From Candidatus Thalassarchaeaceae archaeon (GTDB taxonomy: Archaea > Thermoplasmatota > Poseidoniia > Poseidoniales > Thalassarchaeaceae), in contig JALRLV010000004.1 of NCBI GenBank assembly GCA_023268715.1, positions 1-34,154 of the forward strand: a stretch of DNA of 34,154 nt, written 5' to 3'. A program made the translations under genes and the position numbers. The notes below the pieces were generated by a model. That model did no database searches, had not been told where the DNA came from, and saw only the letters and a list, made by a program, of their open reading frames with translations. Positions 6,720 through 14,604 of this stretch are shown piece after piece. Each line of letters starts with the position of its first letter. The first letter of the stretch is position 1.

Positions 6720-7706
6720 ATGAGTGAGTTGAGCGGCTACGACTGTCCAAGGTGTAATGTCGAACTCTATATTGAGACTAGTGGCGACTTGGAAGGTGTC
6801 GATTTATTGGTTTGCAAACAATGTTGGGGTGTGGGAGTAATTGCAAAATCTATGGAAATGATATTCAACTCGGGAGATAATTTGGAAGAAAATAAAGGAA
6901 ATCCGATTAGCACTTCACTAAGTTATGGGCTCTGTGAATGTCCAGTTTGTAAAGCAGAGATGGACGAGATTGAGTTACAAATACCGGATGAAATTATTGA
7001 GAAAATTGGTTTAATTGATGGGGCCTCAAATCAAGAAAAGGTAATCATTGACTCGTGTAATAATTGCTCTACCGTTTGGTTTGATGCTGGTGAGTTGGAC
7101 CTCCTTAATGGAATAAAGCCAAAGTTACGAGGAGGTGCTGGCTACGACCCAAAAATGGTCAGGCTTCTCGAAGATCAGAATCTGACAGCAGAAGATATCA
7201 AACGGAAGCGATACGTGAGAATTGGCTTAGGTCTTATTACAATATTTGGAGCTATCATGATTGGTATGGATGGGGGTTTTATTCTTCAATCAATAATGGG
7301 GTTAGTGGGTCTAGGTGGCCTGATAGCAATCTTCACAAAAAGCCCAGAAGTTGCTCTTTCGAGAGGCACTTGTGATAAGTGTTTGAAGCCGAATAAATCG
7401 CTTGCATGGAATTGTCAAAGTGGAGGGTGTTGGGCACACATATGTAGTGACTGTCAAAGTGTTGGTGATGATCCTGTGGAAGCATATGCGAAGACGATTG
7501 GTCAGGTTGCTGCAGGAACTGTAGTTGTAGGGGTAGGAATATTCGCATTATTTGCGACAGATGGTATTGGAGGCCTTGCTTTTGACGTAGCAGCTGCGGG
7601 TGGAGATGCTGCAATTACCGGAGGCTCTACTTCGAAGGAGAAATCTAGTTCAAAGAAGAAAAAGAAAAGTTTGCTCCTGTGTAAAGAATGCGTTGAAAGA
7701 CAGTAA
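6720..7706 (+). CDS. Zinc-ribbon (TFIIB-type zinc finger) membrane protein
   Basis: The 328-residue protein has several Cys pairs. N-terminal: CPRC (9-12) and CKQC, then CPVC (~74-77) and CNNCSTVWFDAGEL. The last matches the zf-TFIIB type, in which a final CxxC-x-x-x-WFDxGEL is diagnostic. Two or three hydrophobic helices follow at about residues 168-205. Next comes a second Cys-rich section (CDKCLKPNKS, CWAHICSDC), another hydrophobic Gly/Ala stretch (~262-285), a poly-Lys/Ser linker and a final CKEC. The layout suggests a membrane-tethered protein with zinc ribbons on the cytosolic side, perhaps for interaction rather than catalysis. ATG 6720 is the clear start. Function unknown. Confidence 0.75.
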   Translation: MSELSGYDCPRCNVELYIETSGDLEGVDLLVCKQCWGVGVIAKSMEMIFNSGDNLEENKGNPISTSLSYGLCECPVCKAEMDEIELQIPDEIIEKIGLIDGASNQEKVIIDSCNNCSTVWFDAGELDLLNGIKPKLRGGAGYDPKMVRLLEDQNLTAEDIKRKRYVRIGLGLITIFGAIMIGMDGGFILQSIMGLVGLGGLIAIFTKSPEVALSRGTCDKCLKPNKSLAWNCQSGGCWAHICSDCQSVGDDPVEAYAKTIGQVAAGTVVVGVGIFALFATDGIGGLAFDVAAAGGDAAITGGSTSKEKSSSKKKKKSLLLCKECVERQ

Positions 7707-7715
7707 TAATTTGAC

Positions 7716-8528
7716 TTAGGAGTTCATTTCTGAGATAAATTCTGTTAAGACTCTTTGAAGTTCGTCTGCATCATCAAATGATTCTGTTAGATTGCCAGTA
7801 ACGATCCAATCAGCGCCCGCTTGTACTGCTTTTCTAGCTGCTTCACCATCTCTTATTCCTCCGCCTACAACGAGAGTAAGGTTGCATGAATTACGAGTTG
7901 CCCGAATCAGTTCTTCACTTACTGGAGTGGTGGCCCCGCTCCCTGCTTCAAGATAGAGAAGTTCGAATCCGTATGATTCTGCTGTCATGGCATAAGCCGA
8001 TGCTCGTTCTGTTTGTCCGACTTCCAGTAGGTCTGCTTTCCCTACTTCTCCCACTCTACCACCGGGCGCACAAACAACGTATCCCATTGGTAGAGTTTCA
8101 ATTCCGGCCTGGCGAATGAATGGTGCTCCGGCTAGTTGTTCCTCAATGAGGAATTTTGGAGTTGTGCTATTCATCAGCATCATGAATGTGATTCCGTCTG
8201 CTGAAGGAGATAGGGCAGCGGCTCCCGCTGGGAATAATACAATTGGCACGCTCCAAGACTCTTCGTCGAGTTCCGAATCTTGGCTGGAGGCCCATGTGAC
8301 CAACTCGAGCGCTTCTTTTATCGCGACTACTGTGTTGTGGACATTTTCCATATCAGTGCCTGTGGAACCTCCCACTAACACCATACTAGAGCCGGCTGAT
8401 ACTGCCGCCATACATCGTTTTGCGGCCATCTCTGGTGTTTGGTCGGCTGGATCAATGAGTATGGCATGCCTAGCTCCCATAGTGGTATTGCTGACATAGC
8501 GGAGGGTTGGGCCTGGCTCTCCGACCAT
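7716..8528 (-). CDS. Geranylgeranylglyceryl phosphate synthase (GGGPS)
   Basis: This TIM-barrel prenyltransferase of the PcrB/GGGPS family joins sn-glycerol-1-phosphate to geranylgeranyl diphosphate. That is the first committed ether-bond step of archaeal membrane lipids. Motifs in order: HAILIDPADQTP (first strand), LVGGSTGTD, VPIVLFPAGAAALSPSADGITFMMLMNS, LLYLEAGSGATTPV and VVGGGIRDGEAA, the phosphate-binding end of the barrel. The 270-residue length is slightly above the usual ~230-250. It is the last gene of a minus-strand run after the Rossmann-like protein and the ferredoxin. Start ATG 8528. Confidence 0.93.
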   Translation of the reverse strand: MVGEPGPTLRYVSNTTMGARHAILIDPADQTPEMAAKRCMAAVSAGSSMVLVGGSTGTDMENVHNTVVAIKEALELVTWASSQDSELDEESWSVPIVLFPAGAAALSPSADGITFMMLMNSTTPKFLIEEQLAGAPFIRQAGIETLPMGYVVCAPGGRVGEVGKADLLEVGQTERASAYAMTAESYGFELLYLEAGSGATTPVSEELIRATRNSCNLTLVVGGGIRDGEAARKAVQAGADWIVTGNLTESFDDADELQRVLTEFISEMNS

Positions 8529-8560
8529 GCCCTTGCGTAGCTATTTACTGTCTAAGTGTT

Positions 8561-9196
8561 TCAGGCGATTGATGCTAATGATTGCCCAAGTTCGACTTCT
8601 TGTTCCAAAGACAGTGCTGGGTCTTCACCAACCCAGTCCATCAACTGTAACCACTTTCCATCGCCCCGTGGTGGTTCCTGCTCTGCCGGCCACCAAATTT
8701 CTACTAGGCCATCCGGTCTATGACCCTCGTAATCTGAGCTATTCAATTCCTCATTGTGTACGCCACCCTTCCAGTAACTAGAGGATTTGTTTTCTGGTTT
8801 GGTGATTACTTTCTCAACTAATAATGTGGAGCCTGATGAATAACCGGCACCATAAAGGGTGATTGATTCTCCCGATTTTGTTTTATCCTGTTGTGTTGTG
8901 GTTCTCAAGTGTAGGTTGGCCCCCCTTTCAACTAATTTTGTCGCCATGGCTTTTTCTAGCCAGGATCGGCGTACTGCGGTGTCGGATGATGTTGGTGTTT
9001 GGGAGCCTAAATCTCCTATCCATTGATTTGTAATTATATTCGAAAGTGGTTGGGTAATCAAACCCGGCAACTCACCTATTAACCCGGCTTCGGCGCGTTC
9101 TGAAATCAGGTGTACTTCCGTATCTGGATGTTTGTCTAGTATAATGTGAGCGCAAACCAATTGCGATAGCTCGATACCAATAATCGCTATCTTCAA
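8561..9196 (-). CDS. Degenerate Rossmann/flavoprotein-like protein
   Basis: The 211-residue protein starts MKIAIIGIELSQLVCAHIIL, ending its first unit with VHLISER. This is the beta-alpha-beta layout of an FAD/NAD(P) Rossmann fold, but the GxGxxG loop is replaced by GIELSQ. RRSWLEKAMATKLVERGANLHLRT resembles the second conserved block of geranylgeranyl-reductase-like and other GR2-type flavoproteins. A catalytic or substrate domain of normal size is missing (such proteins are usually 350-450 residues). It may be a reduced, non-FAD-binding relative or a partner subunit. It lies between the ferredoxin and GGGPS genes, with gaps of 22 and 32 bases, so it is probably in one operon with them. ATG 9196. 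Confidence 0.65.
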   Translation of the reverse strand: MKIAIIGIELSQLVCAHIILDKHPDTEVHLISERAEAGLIGELPGLITQPLSNIITNQWIGDLGSQTPTSSDTAVRRSWLEKAMATKLVERGANLHLRTTTQQDKTKSGESITLYGAGYSSGSTLLVEKVITKPENKSSSYWKGGVHNEELNSSDYEGHRPDGLVEIWWPAEQEPPRGDGKWLQLMDWVGEDPALSLEQEVELGQSLASIA

Positions 9197-9218
9197 AAGT
9201 CCTCATCTCCAATATTTT

Positions 9219-9425
9219 TCAGGCCATCTTGGTCTTCTCAAAGAATAGTGCATGGACGGGGCAGGCGGGTATGCAAAGGTCGCAATGAGTGCATGTTGGT
9301 TCATCTATAATCACCAAGAGATTTGAGAGATCTAGTGCGTCGACTGGACAAATAGCGACGCAGGCGGCGCAGCCAAAACAACGCCCTTCGTCTAGTGAAA
9401 GGATTTCTCCAGCGCGTCTTGGCAT
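9219..9425 (-). CDS. Ferredoxin, 2[4Fe-4S] type
   Basis: The 68-residue protein has two full [4Fe-4S] motifs: CFGCAACVAICP (C-x2-C-x2-C-x3-C-P) and CTHCDLCIPACP. It is an electron carrier. It is the first gene of the run ferredoxin, Rossmann-like protein, GGGPS. A ferredoxin is known to serve geranylgeranyl reductase in Methanosarcina, so lipid saturation is a reasonable but unproven use. The start ATG 9425 gives a compact protein; an AT-rich GATATAAT lies ~85 bases upstream. Confidence 0.93.
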   Translation of the reverse strand: MPRRAGEILSLDEGRCFGCAACVAICPVDALDLSNLLVIIDEPTCTHCDLCIPACPVHALFFEKTKMA

Positions 9426-9633
9426 TGGTTGGTGGAAGTGGTTGCTCTACTCAAACCCACCCCGACCCCTTCATTTCCATTGGAACATTTGGGTTTTGAA
9501 AAAGAAGCGATATAATCTCTGTTTCTAGTTCAATTAGCGATATTCATTGAGCCTATACCACTACCAGCCCATAGCCATTAGGGGGCTTCTTCTCGAACAA
9601 ATTTGCTATCATTACTTTTCGACTGGAAATAGG

Positions 9634-9643
9634 GGGGATCCCC
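9634..9643. repeat. Perfect 10-bp palindrome in the divergent gap
   Basis: GGGGATCCCC lies in the 240-base gap between the ferredoxin and beta-CASP genes, about 50 bases before the nuclease start. It could be a protein-binding site or chance. Nothing else in this gap looks like a gene; GATATAAT near 9510-9517 is the best promoter-like element. Confidence 0.3.
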
Positions 9644-9692
9644 GCCGCATTTCCCAGCGAAGTTTGATTTGGAGACAATCACTCGCCCCCCT

Positions 9693-11003
9693 ATGGTGCT
9701 CTATTCACCCGGCCGCACTACATCGTACCCAGATGAGCCGGTCGAAGAGGGAATTCGCCTCCATTTCCTAGGTGGTGGTGATGAAGTCGGTAACGTGGGT
9801 TGCGTTCTTGAAGACAAAACAGGCACCAGGCTCCTGATAGATTACGGATTAGCTCCTACAAGACCGCCAAAATATCCATCAGAATGCCCGCCAGTAGACC
9901 ACGCAATAATTACACATTCACATATCGATCATATAGGAATGGCTCCTTGGTTAGTCGGTCACCACAACACCACTCTTCACGGAACAGAACTCACTGCAGC
10001 AGTTTCTGAAATGATGTGGCGTGATACTTACAAAGTTTCCAAAATAGAAGGATATCCTCTTCCATGGGATATGAGAGATCTCGATGTAGCATTGGATGCT
10101 TGGCAAACTCACAACTTTGGAGAATGGTTCAATGTTGGAGAATGGAGGTTGAGATTCCATCGCGCGGGCCACATTCCAGGCGCTGCTATGGTTGAAATCG
10201 AAACCCCCGAACTTCGTTTACTATGGGGTGGAGATATGGATACTCGAATTAGTCCAAACGTCGGTGGTGCTAAGCCATTGGATTGCGATATACTTTGTAT
10301 CGAATCAACATATGGTGGGCGAGAGCACCCAAATCGTAGTGAAGAAGAAGCCCGACTTGTTGCAAGAGTGAAAGAAGTTGTTAGTAGGGGTGGAGTAGCA
10401 CTAATCCCAGCATTTGCATCGGGTAGGTGTCAAGACATACTTCGAATATTATACGAGGCGGCCCCACATTTGGAAGTCCACTTCGATGGAATGGGGACTA
10501 GAATAACCCAACACTGGATGAACAACCAACAATACATTCGAGACCCAAGCGGATTAGAAAAAATGTGGCGCTGGGCAAGAAAGGTACGCAGCAAGTCAGA
10601 CCGAAAGAAAGCTTTGGAGGCTGATGTAATTGTCACTACTAGCGGCATGTTAGATGGCGGCCCAGCGATTTGGTACCTTAACAGATTAAGGCATAGTCTA
10701 GCAAATGCAATACTCCTAACAGGATACCAAGCAGAAGGGTCGGGAGGGAGAAGCCTCCTTGAAAATAGAAAATTACCAATTTTTGGAAATTTAACACAAA
10801 TCGATTTAGACGTAGATCAATTCCAACTTTCAAATCATGCAGGACACTCAGAATTAGTATCATTTGTGCGTGATTGCGGACCAAAACACGTAGTCTTCTT
10901 TCACGGTGATGCGGAAGCAAGAGTTGCCATTGGCGCCGCATTCTCACACAACCCAACACCACAACTTCCAGTTAACGGAACTCCTATAATCTTGAAAAAG
11001 TGA
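9693..11003 (+). CDS. Beta-CASP metallo-beta-lactamase-fold ribonuclease (aCPSF-like, KH-less)
   Basis: Motif 2 of the MBL fold is HSHIDHIG, followed by the HRAGHIPGA and LLWGGDMDT motifs that complete the two-zinc site. The beta-CASP insertion and C-terminal motifs follow: ALIPAFASGRCQDIL, TTSGMLDGGPA, GYQAEGSGGRSL, SNHAGHSELV and VVFFHGDAEA. These define the CPSF73/RNase J-like family that processes or degrades RNA. There is no N-terminal KH pair as in aCPSF1, so it resembles aCPSF2. ATG 9693 gives 436 residues; a TTG at 9669 would add eight residues. It is the first plus-strand gene after the divergent gap. Confidence 0.9.
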   Translation: MVLYSPGRTTSYPDEPVEEGIRLHFLGGGDEVGNVGCVLEDKTGTRLLIDYGLAPTRPPKYPSECPPVDHAIITHSHIDHIGMAPWLVGHHNTTLHGTELTAAVSEMMWRDTYKVSKIEGYPLPWDMRDLDVALDAWQTHNFGEWFNVGEWRLRFHRAGHIPGAAMVEIETPELRLLWGGDMDTRISPNVGGAKPLDCDILCIESTYGGREHPNRSEEEARLVARVKEVVSRGGVALIPAFASGRCQDILRILYEAAPHLEVHFDGMGTRITQHWMNNQQYIRDPSGLEKMWRWARKVRSKSDRKKALEADVIVTTSGMLDGGPAIWYLNRLRHSLANAILLTGYQAEGSGGRSLLENRKLPIFGNLTQIDLDVDQFQLSNHAGHSELVSFVRDCGPKHVVFFHGDAEARVAIGAAFSHNPTPQLPVNGTPIILKK

Positions 11004-11051
11004 CTTTTCGACGGCATTTATCATAAGCCGAACAGCAAGTTCAACGACTAA

Positions 11052-11067
11052 GTAGCCTATGCGCTAC
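11052..11067 (+). repeat. Short inverted repeat in the purine permease leader
   Basis: GTAGC and GCTAC flank a six-base loop, 23 bases before the permease start and just upstream of its ribosome binding site. It could form a small hairpin in the leader. The 86-base leader is otherwise unremarkable, and I see no known purine riboswitch core. Confidence 0.3.
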
Positions 11068-11079
11068 AGTAAGAAAGAC

Positions 11080-11084
11080 AGGTG
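11080..11084 (+). promoter_or_regulatory. Ribosome binding site of the purine permease
   Basis: AGGTG sits five bases before ATG 11090, one of the few good Shine-Dalgarno matches in the window. It fixes the start. A CATTTATCATAAG element at ~11016-11028 is a plausible TATA region for a leadered transcript. Confidence 0.5.
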
Positions 11085-11089
11085 AAAAA

Positions 11090-12544
11090 ATGGAAGCACT
11101 AGACAAACAATTTGGAATAACCGCGGCGGGAAGCTCGGTGGAAGCAGAGATTCGTGCAGGATTTACAACATTCCTGACGATGGCCTATATCCTCGTAGTT
11201 AACCCGTCCATGCTGAGTAACTTCGGCGCAACAGGAATCCCATTTGGAGACGTATTATTCGCAACAGCAATTGCTGCGTTTGTAGGTTGTACAATAATGG
11301 GCCTCTGGGCAAATTTGCCATTTGCGCTGGCCCCGGGTATGGGGTTGAACGCCTACTTCACTTTTGGAGTAGTTTTGGGGATGGGAATACCATGGGATAT
11401 TGCACTAGCAGCGGTATTCGTAGAAGGTATCCTGTTCATGGTAATGTCATTGCCACAAGTTGGTCTAAGAACTAAGATGATTAACTCAATCCCAACAGAT
11501 CTGAAGATTGCTACAGGTTCAGGAATAGGAATGTTCCTTGCAATCATAGGTCTCAGAGAGATGGGTTGGATCATGGACGATGGCGCAACACTAGTGAACA
11601 TCGCACAAACTGAGACATTCACTTACGACCATGGAGCTTTAATTTCGATGGTCTGCTTGATGCTTACTGCAGCACTAATGGCCCGCGGTCAAAAGGGTGC
11701 AATAATCATTGGAATAGCAGTAGCATCAATTTGGGGTTGGGCAACTTCTGCATACGATCCATACAATGATTTCGCTGCAGGTGGAGCCGGCTGGGCGTCA
11801 GTTTATGCTGATTGGCCAGACCTAACCGCTATTGCTTTTGTAGGACTTCCTGAAGAAACCATGGGCGCAGCATTTTCTGCCCTAGGTGATGTTGGCTCCG
11901 ACGACGGGGCAACATTGGGAGCATTCTTGATGGTCATGATTACCTTCCTTTTCGTTGATATTTTCGATACCGCTGGTACACTGTATTCAGTTGGCCGCCA
12001 AGCAGGATATGTTGACGAAAACGACGAACTACACAAGTCGGATGAGGCATTCATGTCCGATGCGGCAGCAACCATCGTTGGTGCTGCCCTGGGTACAAGC
12101 ACAACAACCACCTACATCGAATCCGTTGCGGGTGTAGAGGAAGGTGGAAAGACAGGCCTCACAGCAGTGACTGTTGGCGTACTAATGCTGACAGGACTGT
12201 TTTTCGAGGACTTATTCCAATCGATCCCAACATTCGCAGCTGCAATGGCACTAGTCGTCATCGGTGCAATGATGATGCGCCAGGCAGCCGACATCAACTG
12301 GTCAGATTCAGATATAGCGCTACCAGCATTCTTGACCATGGTGCTGATGCCATTCACATACTCAATTGCGGATGGTATTGCATGGGGTGTAATCTCATAC
12401 TGTGCAATCAAGCTAATGCAAGGAAAGCACAACGAACTGAACCCAGTAATGTGGGGGCTTTTCGCATTCATGATGATGTTCTACTTAGGACCAGGCGACA
12501 CAAACACATTCGACTGGCTCTTTGAAGCAATGGGCCTCAACTGA
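11090..12544 (+). CDS. Purine (guanine/hypoxanthine/adenine) permease, AzgA/NCS2 type
   Basis: The 484-residue, strongly hydrophobic protein has about 12-14 transmembrane helices. It begins EIRAGFTTFLTMAYILVVNP, the hallmark start of the AzgA-type purine permeases, followed by FALAPGMGLNAYF and later DIFDTAGTLYSVGRQAG and TTTYIESVAGVEEGG. These motifs line the nucleobase-binding site in the family. It imports purine bases across the cytoplasmic membrane. The next gene, 65 bases downstream, is adenine phosphoribosyltransferase, so the two form a salvage unit; adenine may be among the substrates. A Shine-Dalgarno site supports the ATG. Confidence 0.93.
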   Translation: MEALDKQFGITAAGSSVEAEIRAGFTTFLTMAYILVVNPSMLSNFGATGIPFGDVLFATAIAAFVGCTIMGLWANLPFALAPGMGLNAYFTFGVVLGMGIPWDIALAAVFVEGILFMVMSLPQVGLRTKMINSIPTDLKIATGSGIGMFLAIIGLREMGWIMDDGATLVNIAQTETFTYDHGALISMVCLMLTAALMARGQKGAIIIGIAVASIWGWATSAYDPYNDFAAGGAGWASVYADWPDLTAIAFVGLPEETMGAAFSALGDVGSDDGATLGAFLMVMITFLFVDIFDTAGTLYSVGRQAGYVDENDELHKSDEAFMSDAAATIVGAALGTSTTTTYIESVAGVEEGGKTGLTAVTVGVLMLTGLFFEDLFQSIPTFAAAMALVVIGAMMMRQAADINWSDSDIALPAFLTMVLMPFTYSIADGIAWGVISYCAIKLMQGKHNELNPVMWGLFAFMMMFYLGPGDTNTFDWLFEAMGLN

Positions 12545-12609
12545 GACAAGTAACACAACAACACCCTAGGGAGAAATCCTTAGAGCACGCGCACTTTGGA
12601 GCGAACAGC

Positions 12610-13152
12610 ATGTCTGATGATATGACGCAAAAGTTGAGGGACGCCGTTCGGACGGTACCGGATTTCCCGATTGAGGGAATCATGTTCCGGGACATCACAC
12701 CTGTCTTGTCCGACGGCACCCTCCTCTCTGCCACAACAGATCTGTTCATTGAGAGGATGAATGAAGCGGACTGGAAGCCCGAAGCAATAGTCGGTCCAGA
12801 AGCTAGGGGATTCATCTTCGGGGCGTTACTTGCCGCCGAATTAGGAATCTCATTTGTTCCAGTCCGTAAGCCAGGTAAACTCCCAGCATCGAAGATGAGA
12901 GTTGATTACTCCCTCGAGTATGGAACAAACTCATTGGAGATGCACGAGGACGCGTTGAAGCCCGGAGAAAGAGCGGTAATAGTCGACGATCTTCTAGCAA
13001 CAGGTGGAACTGTAAATGCCTGCATCGAACTTTGCCAAAAGGCAGGAGCAGATGTAGTCGGCGCCCTTTTTGTGATTGAACTTGACGGCTTAGATGGGAG
13101 GGGCGCTATATCGCCTGTACCTAGCATATCATTATTGGACTTCCCAGCCTAA
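12610..13152 (+). CDS. apt: Adenine phosphoribosyltransferase
   Basis: The 180-residue protein has VPDFPIEGIMFRDITPVLSD near the N-terminus, IVGPEARGFIFGALLA in the middle and VIVDDLLATGGTVNACIEL, the PRPP-binding loop. This is the bacterial-type APRT pattern (R-G-F with PDFPxxGIxFxDITP). It converts adenine and PRPP to AMP in the cytosol, following uptake by the permease upstream. Length is normal. ATG 12610 is the start; a second in-frame ATG is four codons later. No strong ribosome binding site is visible. Confidence 0.94.
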   Translation: MSDDMTQKLRDAVRTVPDFPIEGIMFRDITPVLSDGTLLSATTDLFIERMNEADWKPEAIVGPEARGFIFGALLAAELGISFVPVRKPGKLPASKMRVDYSLEYGTNSLEMHEDALKPGERAVIVDDLLATGGTVNACIELCQKAGADVVGALFVIELDGLDGRGAISPVPSISLLDFPA

Positions 13153-13200
13153 ATTGGCATCAACGCCCCGATTCTTTCATAGCATCACCGGCTTTGCCAT

Positions 13201-13206
13201 AGGAGG
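13201..13206 (+). promoter_or_regulatory. Ribosome binding site of the Pro/Lys-rich protein
   Basis: AGGAGG lies six bases before ATG 13213. It is the strongest Shine-Dalgarno match in the window, suggesting that this protein is efficiently translated from a leadered message, possibly downstream of apt. Confidence 0.6.
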
Positions 13207-13212
13207 AATATC

Positions 13213-13791
13213 ATGGCCGAGAAGTCAGCACCACCCCCTCCTCCACCAAAGAAGGGCGGCGCACCACCACCTCCGCCAAAGAAGCAAGCACCACCTCCAC
13301 CAGGGCCTCCTCCAGCGAAGAGGAAAGCGCCTCCACCGCCAAAGAAGGGCGGCACCCCACCCCCTCCAAAGCGCAAGCGACCCGCGCCGGAAGGAAAGAA
13401 ACCAGCACCAAAAGGGCGGAAAAAACCCCCGGCAAAACGAGGACCACCTCCGAAAGGCGCCCCCAAGAGACCGCCTTCAAAGAAGCCAACAGGCAAACCA
13501 AAACAACGCCCTGCAGGTAAAAAGAAGAAGCGACGCCTTCGAATAAAATTGGGACTTCGAGAATCCGAAATTTCAGATGATGGCGACAGATATCAGGACG
13601 AAGTCGGTTGGACATCAGCAGGCACAGTCTTAGACGATTTGGAAGATACTCGACCCAAAGAACCAGAGATCATCACTCACCAATGCTCGATGTGCGGATC
13701 CGTTTTACAAATTCCAAAACCAAAGCGTGACCGATACAAGGTACAATGTGCATATCCAGAATGTGGTCACTCCGACATGATTGGTGTCTGA
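13213..13791 (+). CDS. Pro/Lys-rich protein with C-terminal zinc ribbon
   Basis: Of 192 residues, the first ~110 are almost only P, K, A, G and R, in blocks of three to six prolines separated by KK or KR (PPPPPPKKGG, PPPPPKKQ, then KRKRPAPEGKK). This is a strongly basic, disordered tail. Next comes a short acidic linker (~120-150) and a compact C-terminal module with CSMCGSVLQIPKPKRDRYKVQC and CGH, i.e. two Cys pairs about 20 residues apart that look like a zinc ribbon. Such a basic disordered tail plus ribbon suggests nucleic-acid or ribosome binding, but I do not recognise a family. A strong Shine-Dalgarno site fixes the start. The coding DNA is itself repetitive (CCACCTCCACCA-like units). 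Confidence 0.82.
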   Translation: MAEKSAPPPPPPKKGGAPPPPPKKQAPPPPGPPPAKRKAPPPPKKGGTPPPPKRKRPAPEGKKPAPKGRKKPPAKRGPPPKGAPKRPPSKKPTGKPKQRPAGKKKKRRLRIKLGLRESEISDDGDRYQDEVGWTSAGTVLDDLEDTRPKEPEIITHQCSMCGSVLQIPKPKRDRYKVQCAYPECGHSDMIGV

Positions 13792-13792
13792 G

Positions 13793-14554
13793 TCAGGCAA
13801 GTAGCATCATCCTGCGAATAGCAGCAATCAATAATACCACAACAAGAAAAATTCGAACAGTTCTCTGGGGAATCAAATCCGCACCTAATCTTGAACCGAT
13901 AAATCCACCAATTAGTACCGCTGAACCGAAGGGAGCGAGAGTATCAGTTTCAACCAACCATTCTCCTGAGAGGTAGGACCCAGTTAGGGCAGCAGCAGAA
14001 TTAACCCAAATGAACAGAGCCGCAGTCGCAGCCGCAGTCTTCGGTGTGGCCCATCGCTTCAATAAGATAAGCGGCGAAAGAAAAATTCCTCCACCCACCC
14101 CAACAATTCCACTAACTAAACCAATGCCGGCACCAGCTGGTACTGCCTGAGAAGCAGGAAGCATCTCTATAGAGCCATCATCAAATTCAGAATCGGCTTT
14201 GAATAATCTAAACGACGCCCAAACAAGAGTAATTGATAGCAACGTATCATACAGAGCACCTTCGACTAACAAATATCCCCCAACAAATGCCATTGGTATA
14301 CTTGCAATTACGAAGAGCCCGGTCATTCTAGGAATATGGTGCCCTGCCCGTTGGTAATGATAGAAAGCAATAGCAGCGACAATTAGATTCAGACTCAATG
14401 CGTGTTGTTTCAACCAAAGCTCTTCCATAGTTGCAAACGAGGTCAAAGAAAGTATTGCCAAATATCCCGAAGCGCCACCATGACCAACTGAGGAGTATAG
14501 GGTTGCGACCACCAACAAAGCGATCGCAATCACCACTTCCTCAGTACCCAGCAC
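13793..14554 (-). CDS. TauE/SafE-family membrane permease
   Basis: About eight hydrophobic helices and two copies of the family's glycine motif are visible: TLYSSVGHGGASGYLA near the N-terminus and GLVSGIVGVGGGIFLSPL in the middle. These match the TauE/SafE (DUF81) permeases, which export sulfite, sulfoacetate or related organic anions. The frame is open to 14764, but the upstream ~70 residues lack membrane character and overlap moeA. I chose GTG 14554, giving 253 residues as usual for the family; GTG 14536 is equally possible. It is divergent from moeA with a 50-base gap. The substrate cannot be told from sequence. Confidence 0.82.
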   Translation of the reverse strand: MLGTEEVVIAIALLVVATLYSSVGHGGASGYLAILSLTSFATMEELWLKQHALSLNLIVAAIAFYHYQRAGHHIPRMTGLFVIASIPMAFVGGYLLVEGALYDTLLSITLVWASFRLFKADSEFDDGSIEMLPASQAVPAGAGIGLVSGIVGVGGGIFLSPLILLKRWATPKTAAATAALFIWVNSAAALTGSYLSGEWLVETDTLAPFGSAVLIGGFIGSRLGADLIPQRTVRIFLVVVLLIAAIRRMMLLA

Positions 14555-14604
14555 GCACTCAGGAGGTGGGAATAACACTTCAACGAGGCGGTGTCTGGCC
14601 AACC

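Noticed and set aside
7961-7970. GTTCGAATCC, resembling a tRNA T-arm
   Set aside because: It lies inside the GGGPS coding sequence, and no acceptor, D or anticodon stems can be paired around it.
9547-9771. A 74-codon plus-strand frame before the beta-CASP gene
   Set aside because: It overlaps the nuclease start in another frame and has no recognisable protein character.
13185-13615. Long minus-strand frames rich in glycine or valine/leucine opposite the Pro/Lys gene
   Set aside because: They are antisense shadows of proline codon runs; the plus frame has a strong ribosome binding site and a zinc-ribbon end.
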